In this document: positions 1 to 7,252 of the stretch, piece by piece
How the letters are laid out: every line of letters begins with the position of its first letter
How positions within the stretch are numbered: the first letter of the stretch is position 1
Translations under genes and position numbers: made by a program
Assembly: GCA_028275075.1 (NCBI GenBank)
Contig: JAQCNK010000351.1
Location: 1 to 24,579 of the forward strand
Source of the DNA: Haloarcula sp.
Lineage (GTDB): Archaea; Halobacteriota; Halobacteria; Halobacteriales; Haloarculaceae
DNA length: 24,579 nt
Direction of reading: 5' to 3'
Notes under the pieces: model-generated
What the model was told of the DNA's origin: nothing
Seen by the model: only the letters and a program-made list of their open reading frames with translations
Databases searched by the model: none

Positions 1-11
1 GTGGGGTAACG

Positions 12-398
12 ATGACAGAGGGTGCTCTCGGAAACCCGCCGGCTCCAGACCTTCCGAAGTACCTCCGCGAGCCGCTCGAGAAACAGTCCCCAGAACGGCT
101 CGAAGCTGTGGCGACGTACGCGAGTGAGTTCGCTGAGTGGAAACGGGAGCAGCGGGAGGCGGAATTGCGACGGCGACGAGCCGAGGAAGCGGTTGATAAA
201 GAGGAATTCGAGGAGCTGGACGATCGCGAGATATCGACGGATCCAGCAGACTACGAGGACGTGCCAGCCAGCGGAGCTTACATCACGGTGAAGACCACGA
301 AGGAGACAGGTGAAAACGCGTACCGGTAATACTACTGGCAGTGGTGTGAGGGTGACCCCTGGAGAAACGAGTACATCGCTCCGGTGAATCCGAACTGA
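12..398 (+). pseudogene. Small acidic haloarchaeal protein interrupted by one stop codon
   Basis: An ATG at 12 opens a frame that stops at TAA (327-329) after 105 codons. The same frame continues without a shift for 22 more codons to TGA at 396-398, reading YYWQWCEGDPWRNEYIAPVNPN. The extension is protein-like and joins smoothly to the preceding ENAYR, so the TAA most likely replaced a tyrosine TAT or TAC codon. The full product would be about 128 residues, very charged, with an E/K/R-rich probable helix around residues 35-70. I recall similar short proteins from haloarchaeal proviruses and plasmids, but no function is known to me. It may be a pseudogene, or the 105-residue form may still be made. 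Its decayed neighbours favour a pseudogene. Confidence 0.7.
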
Positions 399-406
399 AC
401 GAGTGA

Positions 407-688
407 GTACGGTGGCGAGTACGTCACGCCACTCATCTGGATAGTCTTTGTCTGAAGATCGCCGAAGACACTGACATCCCACAGAGTACGCTCACACGCC
501 TCTACGATGAGCGCCGAGACCTCTACCTCGCCGGGGAAGGCGAGGACTACGACGACCGTGTGGACGCTGCTGTGGAGGAACTGCGCCCCCTGGACGACCT
601 CGACCCCGGCGAGGCGGGGAAGATGGAGGCTCGGATGCGGCGGGTGGTACGTGAAGAGCTCAAACCAGCCCGGAGGGAGAGCGGATGA
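407..688 (+). pseudogene. Start-less C-terminal fragment, helix-turn-helix-like
   Basis: One open frame runs from just after a TGA at 404-406 to TGA at 686-688. The part from about 449 reads as a typical haloarchaeal acidic protein, beginning CLKIAEDTDIPQSTLTRLYD, followed by an acidic segment and ending in a basic helix with RMRRVVREELKPARR. The segment around DIPQSTLTRLYDERR resembles the second half of a DNA-binding helix-turn-helix, but it is too short to assign to a family. There is no ATG or GTG in frame before this conserved-looking part, so it appears to be a gene that lost its N-terminus. Its stop overlaps the ATG of the next frame (ATGA at 685-688), which suggests the two were once translated in tandem. 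Confidence 0.5.
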
Positions 689-927
689 GCACCGAGAGCC
701 ACGACGCCGATCCCGAGAACCCACGCCCGGACGGACACTCCCCGAGGTTCCGCAACAACGAGTGGCACTATGTCCCAGGGCAACTGCCTCGCGGTCAATC
801 CCCCCGGCTTGTCGGTGGCACCATCGAGCGGGCTACCCGGGTGCCTGTTCACGCTCGCCACCTGTGCGTTGCTGGTGCGCGCGCTCATAGCGGTCTCGCT
901 CCTCGCGGGCGGTCGCCCAGTCGGTGA
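685..927 (+). CDS. Short ORF coupled to the HTH-like fragment, probably chimeric
   Basis: This 80-codon frame starts with an ATG that overlaps the preceding stop (ATGA). About its first 45 residues look like a genuine haloarchaeal protein start (MSTESHDADPENPRPDG, then RNNEWHYVPGQLPRG). Past roughly residue 50 the frame becomes rich in Arg, His and Ala and loses its acidic character. On the opposite strand the same DNA (833-994) reads as acidic protein. The likeliest explanation is a gene start fused by rearrangement to unrelated DNA. No family is recognised. Confidence 0.3.
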   Translation: MSTESHDADPENPRPDGHSPRFRNNEWHYVPGQLPRGQSPRLVGGTIERATRVPVHARHLCVAGARAHSGLAPRGRSPSR

Positions 928-994
928 GGTCGCCGTACACGTCGTCGATGGTTTGCTCATCGCTGGCTTCCGCGGCGACGACAGCTAGGTTCAC
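833..994 (-). CDS. Small acidic ORF or gene remnant, function unknown
   Basis: The minus strand from a GTG at 994-992 to TAG at 835-833 encodes 53 residues of strongly haloarchaeal composition: VNLAVVAAEASDEQTIDDVY, then a segment with YGDLTDWATAREERDRYERA. It is acidic and probably helical. It overlaps the poor-quality second half of the plus-strand ORF at 685-927. It may be a small gene, or the tail of a larger one truncated upstream. No conserved domain is recognised. The choice of start is a guess. Confidence 0.35.
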   Translation of the reverse strand: MNLAVVAAEASDEQTIDDVYGDLTDWATAREERDRYERAHQQRTGGEREQAPG

Positions 995-1028
995 TAACAA
1001 ACAATCCACGGGCTCAGCTGGGGAATAC

Positions 1029-1199
1029 GTGAACTACACTCTTGAACCGAATTCTCTCAACTCGTGTCCGAACTGTGGGAAGCAACTCTCATGTGAGGAC
1101 TGTGACGAAGGCCCCGAACATCCCGAAATTGGATGGGAGTACTACGAATGTCCTCACTGTGAGGACACCATTCGGGCAGATGCTATCGAAGATAGCTGA
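1029..1199 (+). CDS. Small zinc-ribbon protein
   Basis: A GTG at 1029 opens a 56-residue frame ending at TGA 1197-1199. It contains CPNCGKQLSCEDC near residues 14-26 and CPHC near residue 44, the paired Cys-x2-Cys knuckles of a zinc ribbon. The C-terminus is acidic (RADAIEDS). An upstream extension of the open frame to 924 reads as low-quality basic sequence, which is why the GTG is preferred. Such miniature zinc-finger proteins are common in haloarchaea, where a few affect regulation or motility, but this one cannot be matched to a named member. It lies alone between decayed ORFs and a convergent winged-helix gene. Confidence 0.6.
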   Translation: MNYTLEPNSLNSCPNCGKQLSCEDCDEGPEHPEIGWEYYECPHCEDTIRADAIEDS

Positions 1200-1376
1200 A
1201 TCGGGGCTTTCGTGGAGAACCGTTCACCCTTTCGAAGAGTTTGTTCTGGGGGTCGATACCCACTACCGCAACCTTTGGGCGGAAGTTTCCTCGGTACTGG
1301 CTGATTTAAATGTCGAGTAGTTATCTCGTCAGTTTGAGGCTTGGAATACTACCCACTGACGGAAGGGATTAGGCAC

Positions 1377-1622
1377 TCACTCCTCGGAATATTTGATGAT
1401 GTCTGGATGCACGTTCAGCAACTTCCTGCCCTTCTCTCCCAGCCGCCACGTCGCATCAAGCTTGCTTTCCCGTCCGAGCCAGCCGTACTTCTCTATTTCT
1501 CGAAGAACACGGCGCACGGTCGCACGCTGTTCGTCCTCGAACTCCAAGTCACTGGTACGAAACTTGCCATGTGACTTCACAACTTGGAGTACCTCGCTCC
1601 AGACCACATCTCTTTGACCCAT
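1377..1622 (-). CDS. Winged-helix DNA-binding protein
   Basis: The product (81 residues from ATG at 1622) begins MGQRDVVWSEVLQVVKSHGK and continues with helices and a wing-like strand: an ERATVRRVLREIEKYGWL-like recognition helix, then SKLDATWRLGEKGRKLL. This is the layout of a compact haloarchaeal winged helix-turn-helix regulator. The open frame extends to a GTG at 1646, but the TATA-like element at 1654-1664 would then sit too close to the start. The ATG at 1622 lies about 37 bp from it and fits better. The gene looks intact, in contrast to its neighbours. It may be a leftover regulator of the decayed element. No target is known. Confidence 0.65.
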   Translation of the reverse strand: MGQRDVVWSEVLQVVKSHGKFRTSDLEFEDEQRATVRRVLREIEKYGWLGRESKLDATWRLGEKGRKLLNVHPDIIKYSEE

Positions 1623-1653
1623 GTTATTTGCGACTTCACCACACACTACGATC

Positions 1654-1664
1654 TAATAATATAT
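1654..1664 (-). promoter_or_regulatory. TATA box for the winged-helix gene
   Basis: The minus strand reads ATATATTATTA, an AT-rich block in GC-rich DNA, centred about 37 bp before the ATG at 1622. This fits an archaeal TATA box followed by a very short leader. Confidence 0.45.
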
Positions 1665-2245
1665 GGGTGCTCCCATTTTTCGCCACCAACGGCGTCGCAG
1701 TCAGTGGGTTTTGGCCAGTTTCCTCACAGGCTCGTTGTCGCGTATTATCGAAATCGGACTGGCCCGGTAGATCCATATTGCACAAAGATGGTACCTACTT
1801 CAGGTTGGCAGAGCTTCTCTATAGTTTAAGAATCTTATTATTACAACTAATTGACCATATCGCTGAAAAGCGGGCGTGGACAGTGCTCAAGAAGGTCGGT
1901 TGGTCGAACCCCACAACAGGTGAAACCATCATGAGTACGTACGCAATTCCATCGCATAAACGCACCGACAGTTCGAAAGAAACCATATCCATCCACGATC
2001 GAGCCCAGTGGATTCTCCCCCGTCCCTCATGCCGTCCACTTTTAGTTTCAACTCGACGACGGCAACGCACTTGAAGAGGCCCTTAGAACCAAACAGCGGA
2101 CGTTGAATCGAGCACGAGGCGAGAACGCAACCAGTGGTACGAAGGGTCGCCCACACCCCCACCACGTCGATAACGTAACTCCCCCGTGGATTGGAGAGCA
2201 ACGTCAGCTCGGGTTCTTCTCCAGTCCAGTCGGGTACGGGACGCC
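1665..2245. other. Gene-poor stretch with possible coding remnants
   Basis: No intact gene is supported here. Base composition is more AT-rich than the rest, with a TTTAAGAATC-like tract near 1827 that could be a relic promoter. From 2046 one plus-strand frame reads FQLDDGNALEEALRTKQRTL and continues through arginine-rich sequence. It looks like a short protein remnant and may be upstream debris of the polymerase pseudogene that begins near 2246. I could not assign it. Confidence 0.4.
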
Positions 2246-3427
2246 AACTGTGGCGGGACGACCCTCGCGCCCGACGTGGGCGTCTACGAGGACATCCACG
2301 AACTGGACTTCGCGTCGCTGTCCCCGGACATCATCCGGACGCGAAATCTCCCGAGACCGTCTGGTGTGGCTGCTGTGACAACGAGACGGTGTCCGGACTG
2401 GGGGACTCGATCTGTGAGTCCGACGGCTATCTGCCGGACGTGTTCGGGCCAACTCATCGACGCGCGAAGCGAGATCAAACCGCAGATCCCAGACGCCAGT
2501 GCCGGCCGGCGGGAACAGTCGGAGGCCGCCTCCTCGACGATCGAGTGGATTCTGGTCTCCCGTGTCGGCTATCAGGGCTTTTCGAACGCGAAGTTCGCCG
2601 AATCTAGTATCACGAGTCGATCAATGCCTTCGCTCGTGGGATCATCCCATCCCATTGTTGAGACGAAAGCCGCGCTCGAAGACGCTGGGTGGCGCGTCCT
2701 GCATGGAATCGTCGACTCGATCTGGGTGACTCCTCCCGAGACACGCGAGCGACGCCCGCTGACGGACGTTGCCGCGGGGATCTCCGCAGCCTCGGGGATC
2801 GAACTGGAGTCCGAGTGCACCTTCGACTAGGTGGCGTTTCGTCCGATGGGAAACGGCGAGGCCGGCGCACTGACGCGAGACTTCGGGAACCACCGCGACG
2901 AGGTGCTTTCAGAGGCTGGTCTGGGCGACACGGTGAATCCCCGGGGGACAGAGGGCCGGCAGCGCAGCACGCCATCATGGGTAGAAGCCGTTCAGAACGA
3001 GATACTACGCTTGTTCGACGACACGCAGTCACTGGAGGCGGTGTGGGACTTGCTTCGCCGCTGACTCCGCACGCTCCGGCGCGGTGAGGTAGCCGTCTCG
3101 GAATCGCTTGTGATGAATCGCGTCTCGAAGACCACTGCCGAGTACCCGATGGAGACGCTCACGGTCGCTGCACTGCGACGGGCGGACCTGGAGGGGGTCG
3201 ATCCCTCACCCGGCCAGTCCGTTCAGTTAGTCGTCGTCGACGCCAAACGGCGCAGTGTTAATCATGTTTGACTCGCGTTCGAAACCGTCGATCAGTACGA
3301 CACAGCCTGGTACGAGAAGTCCGTCGTCCGCGCTGTCGAGAGTGTGATCGCCTCCGTTGGGTGGCGCGAAGACAATATACTGGACTATTTGGACGACAGC
3401 AGCAACGACTGTATCTTGAACCACTGA
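2246..3427 (+). pseudogene. Decayed family-B DNA polymerase, C-terminal part
   Basis: The plus-strand frame around 2246-2340 reads GVYEDIHELDFASLSPDII. This is the polymerase motif A region of family-B DNA polymerases (normally DFASLYPSII) with Tyr and Ser altered. At 2702-2728 HGIVDSIWV matches the motif C region. Later segments read TPSWVEAVQNEILRLFDD, TTAEYPMETLTVAALRRADL and LDYLDDSS, as in the C-terminus of plasmid- or provirus-type haloarchaeal PolB. The gene is dead. The frame shifts near 2345, returns near 2450, and shifts again near 2595-2665. In-frame stops at 2828-2830 (TAG, probably for Trp TGG), 3062-3064 and 3269-3271 (TGA, probably for Arg CGA) cut the rest. The exonuclease half is missing. 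The pattern suggests long neglect of a former mobile-element replication gene. Confidence 0.8.
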
Positions 3428-4473
3428 GCCGTGTCTTAGAAAAGCCCCGATTTCTGCCGTCGACACTGTCTTTCTTCGAGGAGAGAATCCTACCGTTCAC
3501 GGAGGGAGTGAATCGCGTCACATCTTCGCTGGTTTCTAACTCGTCTGTTGATTGAGGTCACAATATCCGATAGCAGCTCGGGAACAGTGGGTGTGGGTTG
3601 GCGGTCACCCAGGATCACAACCGCGAGCCTGCCCAGTCAGACGCGGACGTGACTCCGCGTCAGGTGGATGAAACTGCCCGCCCGGGCCACGCAGATCTGC
3701 AAGCACACCACTCCCCTCCGGAACTGACGGCTAGCGTGCAACCCGAGTTTCTCCGACAGGGTGTGGTGGGTCCGGTGGGGGGGGAGGGGGGAAAACGACC
3801 ACCTCCACGCGAGCGGAACCGTCGGCGGTTCCGCCGAGGCGGATGTGATCCGGCTGTGTATTATTTACGGGTGTAGAATTCACCCTAACTCTCTTCCGAA
3901 GCCACCACCGGTCACACACCCTCCAGTAGTTTATCTGAGCTGCGTTCAGTTCCGGAATCTCACGGAACCGCAGCCCCCGCGAAGTGAGGTGATGCGACTG
4001 GAAGTGAGCCCAGGACGGCGTTCCCAGTGGGTGCTCAGTTCAGTCGTCATCTGTGGCGTGTGACCGTCGCTGTCGCCGCACTCGTGTGGACGTGGGACCG
4101 GCGGCGTATTCCGGTCCAGTCACGACACACGGCGCGGAAGTCACGGCGACAGACCGGCCGACCCACGCGGTAGCATCGCTCGCGTCTGCGAGAGAAGCCG
4201 GACTCGTGTCGGCACGGCCCGTGACCGCGACTGACGTCACCTGTCTGTGCGTGATGAGCGGCTCCACGTTTGTGTCTGTCTTTGCGTTCGTCTCCGGGCG
4301 CGGCTTCGACCCGGGCTCCGCTCTTGGCTCGGAACCACACCACATCTTATCTTCGATTCCCCGGGCATCACCGCCCGGCGATCGGCCCGCACCCGGTCTG
4401 CTGGTAGCTCTCGGTCGGATCCCCAGTATTGGGACCCCAGGCGATCGTGCAATCGCGGGTTGACGCTCGTGTC
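3428..4473. other. About 1 kb without a supportable gene
   Basis: Open frames exist on both strands between 4040 and 4480, but none has the acidic composition of haloarchaeal proteins, and competing frames overlap throughout. The stretch holds a purine run of G8-A-G6 at about 3777-3791, a perfect hairpin at 3813-3834, and TATA-like blocks near 3857-3865 (TATTATTTA) and 3928-3937 that lead to no recognisable gene. It separates the decayed element from the catabolic locus. Confidence 0.5.
3813..3834. repeat. Perfect 9-bp hairpin with a TCGG loop
   Basis: GCGGAACCG (3813-3821) is followed by TCGG and the exact reverse complement CGGTTCCGC (3826-3834). It sits in a gene-free stretch just after a G-rich run. 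It could be a remnant of a mobile-element end or a structured transcript. Archaeal terminators rely on T-runs and none follows, so a terminator role is not supported. Confidence 0.55.
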
Positions 4474-5001
4474 TCACTCGCCACCGAGTTTCGCCCGCGT
4501 GTGCTGTACGAGCCCGCCCCGGTTGACGATCGTCTGGAGGAACTCTGGCAGCGGCTCCCCGTCGTATTCTTGGCCTGTCGTATGATTGGTGACGGTCCCT
4601 TCGGTGAGTCGGAGACTGATCGTGTCTCCGTCACGGATCTGGTCTGCGTCCGGACAGATCAACACCGGAAGTCCGAGGTTGATCCCGTTCCGGAAGAATA
4701 TCCGGGCAAACGATTGGGCGACGACCCCGTCGACACCTGCTCCGAGCAGGGAAAGCGGCGCGTGCTCTCGTGAAGACCCACTCCCGAAATTGTGCCCACC
4801 GACGACGAAGTCGCCGTCCTCGACGTTCGAAGCGAATTCTGCACGGAGGTCGTTGAACGCGTGGCCGCCGAGTTCCGCCGGGTCAGTGGACACTAGGAAC
4901 CGTGAGGGAATAATCTGGTCGGTGTCGATGTCGTCACCGAACGTCCACGCGTGGCCCGGCTGGGTCGTGTCTATCTCGCAGTCAGTGCGGGTCTCGGTCA
5001 C
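4474..5001 (-). CDS. leuD: Aconitase-type hydro-lyase small subunit (LeuD-like)
   Basis: This 175-residue protein is the swivel-domain subunit that partners the large subunit encoded just upstream. It has the family pattern DDIDTDQIIPSRFLVSTD at about residues 23-40 and the substrate-binding loop GSGSSREHA at about 72-80. Length is normal for the family. Its ATG overlaps the large-subunit stop (ATGA), so the two are co-translated. Isopropylmalate isomerases usually carry YLRT in the specificity loop. Here the loop reads FLVS, so the leucine-pathway substrate is doubtful. There is no leuA or leuB nearby, and the gene ends an operon of CoA-transferase, lyase and hydro-lyase genes. Hydration or dehydration of a methylated or branched dicarboxylate (citraconate/citramalate-type) is plausible. 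The gene symbol denotes family only. Confidence 0.85.
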   Translation of the reverse strand: MTETRTDCEIDTTQPGHAWTFGDDIDTDQIIPSRFLVSTDPAELGGHAFNDLRAEFASNVEDGDFVVGGHNFGSGSSREHAPLSLLGAGVDGVVAQSFARIFFRNGINLGLPVLICPDADQIRDGDTISLRLTEGTVTNHTTGQEYDGEPLPEFLQTIVNRGGLVQHTRAKLGGE

Positions 5002-6311
5002 ACGCCCACCCCTTCGAGAACAGAATCGTCGTACCGATTCAGCGCCACCTCCCGTGGGTCAGTGATCTCGCCGTACAGCGCCGACGCGCCCACCGTCGCG
5101 GGACTCGCGAGATACACCTCACTGTTCATCGAGCCTTCCCGTCCTGGGAAATTCCGATTTGCGGTGGCCAAACAGACATCCCCGTCTCCGAGGACGCCCT
5201 GATGTGTCCCGAAGCACGGGCCACAGCCAGCACTCTGGACGATCGCGCCGGCGTCCACGAACGTCTGAAGCACGCCGGTTTCCATCATCTGCTTGTACAC
5301 GGACCGCGAGGCGGGGACGACCACCATCCGGACGTTCGGCGCGAGCTGTTCGGCCTCGATGATGTCTGCGACGATCCGGATATCCTCATACCGGCCGTTC
5401 GTGCACGTCCCGACGAACAGCTGATCGATATCCGTCCCGACAACCTCCTGCACGGGAACGGCGTTTTCTGGATTCGAGGGGATTGCCACCTGCGGCGAGA
5501 TCGTGTCGGCGCGGTAGCGATACACCGCCTCGTAGTCGGCGTCGTCGTCGGGGTGTGTGTACGCCGGCACGGTCGGGCGAGTCCCGGTCTGTGCTGCCAG
5601 GAACTCCACGGTCTGTTCGTCTGGGGCGACGAGACCGGCTTTCCCGCCCATCTCGATCGCCATATTCGAGAGGACGAGTCGTTCGTGGACTGGCAGTGAC
5701 TCGACCGCTGACCCGCCGTATTCGGCGGCTTTGTACGTGCAGCCGGCAAATCCGACATCACCGATGAACTTCAAAATGAGATCTTTCGCGTAGACGCCGT
5801 CGGGAAGATCTCCCTCGACTTCGAACCGAAGCGTCTCGGGGACCCGAAACCAGAGTTTTCCTGTCGCCAGTGTCGTCCCGAGGTCGGTCGAGCCGACCCC
5901 GGTGCCGAAGCACCCAACACCCCCGAACGTCGTCGAATGCGAGTCTGCCCCGATCACCAGATCGCCCGGCGAGACGAATCCCTCCTCGACGAGCACCTGA
6001 TGGCAGATCCCATCGCCGACATCGTACTGATGTGCACCGTACTTGTCGGCGAACTCGCGGACGATGTTGTGATTGTTTGCGGCTTTCACCCCGTCGGCCG
6101 GCGCGTGGTGATCAATCGTGATGGCGGTGTTATCCGGCGCGACCAGCTCAGGGTCATCGCCCGTGACACTCTCGAACACCTCGAAGGCGAGCGGGCCTGT
6201 GACGTCGTGAGTCATCATCACGTCGACTGCAGCCTCCACGTAGTCGCCGGCCTGTACGTTTTGTCCCGACTTCTCCGACAACAGCTTTTCAGATATGGTT
6301 TGTCCGGTCAT
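4998..6311 (-). CDS. leuC: Aconitase-type hydro-lyase large subunit (LeuC-like, 4Fe-4S)
   Basis: The 437-residue product has the hallmarks of the 3-isopropylmalate dehydratase/homoaconitase large subunit. These are an early conserved block HDVTGPLAFEVFE, GADSHSTTFGGVGCFGTG near residues 121-138, GTCTNGR with cluster ligand Cys303, and SAGCGPCFG with Cys363 and Cys366. The three cysteines hold the catalytic 4Fe-4S cluster. It ends with the conserved NRNFPGREGSM region. The frame is open further upstream, but that part is arginine-rich shadow sequence. The ATG at 6311 overlaps the lyase stop (ATGA) and starts the family sequence. With the small subunit it should interconvert hydroxy acid and unsaturated acid. 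Context points to a catabolic substrate rather than leucine synthesis, though that is inference. Confidence 0.9.
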   Translation of the reverse strand: MTGQTISEKLLSEKSGQNVQAGDYVEAAVDVMMTHDVTGPLAFEVFESVTGDDPELVAPDNTAITIDHHAPADGVKAANNHNIVREFADKYGAHQYDVGDGICHQVLVEEGFVSPGDLVIGADSHSTTFGGVGCFGTGVGSTDLGTTLATGKLWFRVPETLRFEVEGDLPDGVYAKDLILKFIGDVGFAGCTYKAAEYGGSAVESLPVHERLVLSNMAIEMGGKAGLVAPDEQTVEFLAAQTGTRPTVPAYTHPDDDADYEAVYRYRADTISPQVAIPSNPENAVPVQEVVGTDIDQLFVGTCTNGRYEDIRIVADIIEAEQLAPNVRMVVVPASRSVYKQMMETGVLQTFVDAGAIVQSAGCGPCFGTHQGVLGDGDVCLATANRNFPGREGSMNSEVYLASPATVGASALYGEITDPREVALNRYDDSVLEGVGV

Positions 6312-7252
6312 GGATTCTCCTTCGCGACGGTTTCTAACACGCGGTCGACGGTCCCACCCATCAGCACGTGGCTGGGCGCGCCCAGCTCGAGCCGATCGGC
6401 GATTTCGTGAGCGACGGTCTCCACACGATCGAAATCCGCGGTCGTCTCGACTCCCATCCTGGTCAACAGCTGAACGAGGTCTTCTGTGGGAGTGTTGCCG
6501 ACACCATCGAGTCCGTCGGGTAGGACCACACCGCCGCCCAGCCCACAGTGTGACGTGTCGAACCGGTCGACACCGCACTGCATCGCTGCCAGTGTGTTGG
6601 CCAGGCTCATCCCGTTCGTGTCGTGGAGATGCAGTCCCATTTTCAACTCGGGATGCCGGTCGAATACGGCCCTGTACATCTCCTCGATCTCGACTGGATC
6701 CGCGAGACCCATCGTCGTCGCCAGTGTCACCTCGTCTACCCCGGCGTCGACGACGCGGTCAACGACTGACAGCGTGTCTGTCATCGGAATCTTGCCCTCG
6801 TACGGACAGTAAAAACTCGTCCCAATCCCTGCTTCCACGTCGATACCGGTTCCTTCGGCCAGCTCGACGATCTCTCGAACACCCGCGAGGATCTCGTCGA
6901 CGCTCATGTTTTGATTGTGTTGGCTGTACGTTTCGCTCACGGTCACGAGGGAATTGACCTTGTCGACGCCGGCCTCGATTGCCCGTTCCATCCCGACCGG
7001 ATTCGGCACGAGCCCGCGGTAGGTCACGTCGTCGTGACGCTCGATACGGGCTGCGACCGCGTCTGCGTCCCGCAGCGTCGGGACTGCCTCTGGATGGGTG
7101 AACGACGTTATCTCGATTTCGTCGACGCCAGTCTCAGAGAGGATGTCGATCAACTCGACTTTGGTCTCGGTCGGAACGAACGCATCGAGCCGCTGGAAGC
7201 CGTCGCGCGGGAGCATCTCTACGACCGTCACGTCTGCCGGGTAGTTGCTCAT
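6308..7252 (-). CDS. HMG-CoA-lyase-like DRE-TIM acyl-CoA lyase
   Basis: This 314-residue protein is of the hydroxymethylglutaryl-CoA lyase family (DRE-TIM metallolyase, TIM barrel). It has PRDGFQ with metal ligand Asp17 and catalytic-type Arg16 and Gln20, the metal-binding HLHDTNG (His208, His210), and a GNTPTEDLV segment supplying Asn253. In HMG-CoA lyases the flexible loop reads GLGGCP, with a catalytic cysteine. Here it reads HCGLGGGVVLPDGLDGVGN, so the cysteine position is Gly241, the loop is about three residues longer, and a different cysteine (Cys236) sits just before it. A retro-Claisen split of a 3-hydroxy-acyl-CoA such as a citramalyl- or substituted malyl-CoA is likely; the exact substrate is unknown. 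It overlaps the genes on both sides by ATGA. Isopropylmalate-synthase identity was rejected because the signature is of the lyase type. Confidence 0.85.
   Translation of the reverse strand: MSNYPADVTVVEMLPRDGFQRLDAFVPTETKVELIDILSETGVDEIEITSFTHPEAVPTLRDADAVAARIERHDDVTYRGLVPNPVGMERAIEAGVDKVNSLVTVSETYSQHNQNMSVDEILAGVREIVELAEGTGIDVEAGIGTSFYCPYEGKIPMTDTLSVVDRVVDAGVDEVTLATTMGLADPVEIEEMYRAVFDRHPELKMGLHLHDTNGMSLANTLAAMQCGVDRFDTSHCGLGGGVVLPDGLDGVGNTPTEDLVQLLTRMGVETTADFDRVETVAHEIADRLELGAPSHVLMGGTVDRVLETVAKENP

Noticed and set aside
4040..4477. Long overlapping ORFs on both strands after the hydro-lyase operon
   Set aside because: Both products lack haloarchaeal acidic bias and recognisable motifs, and they compete for the same DNA. 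Codon quality does not favour either.
4474..7252. Leucine biosynthesis operon (isopropylmalate synthase plus LeuCD)
   Set aside because: The DRE-TIM enzyme has the HMG-CoA-lyase signature, not that of isopropylmalate synthase. No leuB is present, and the small-subunit loop is not YLRT.
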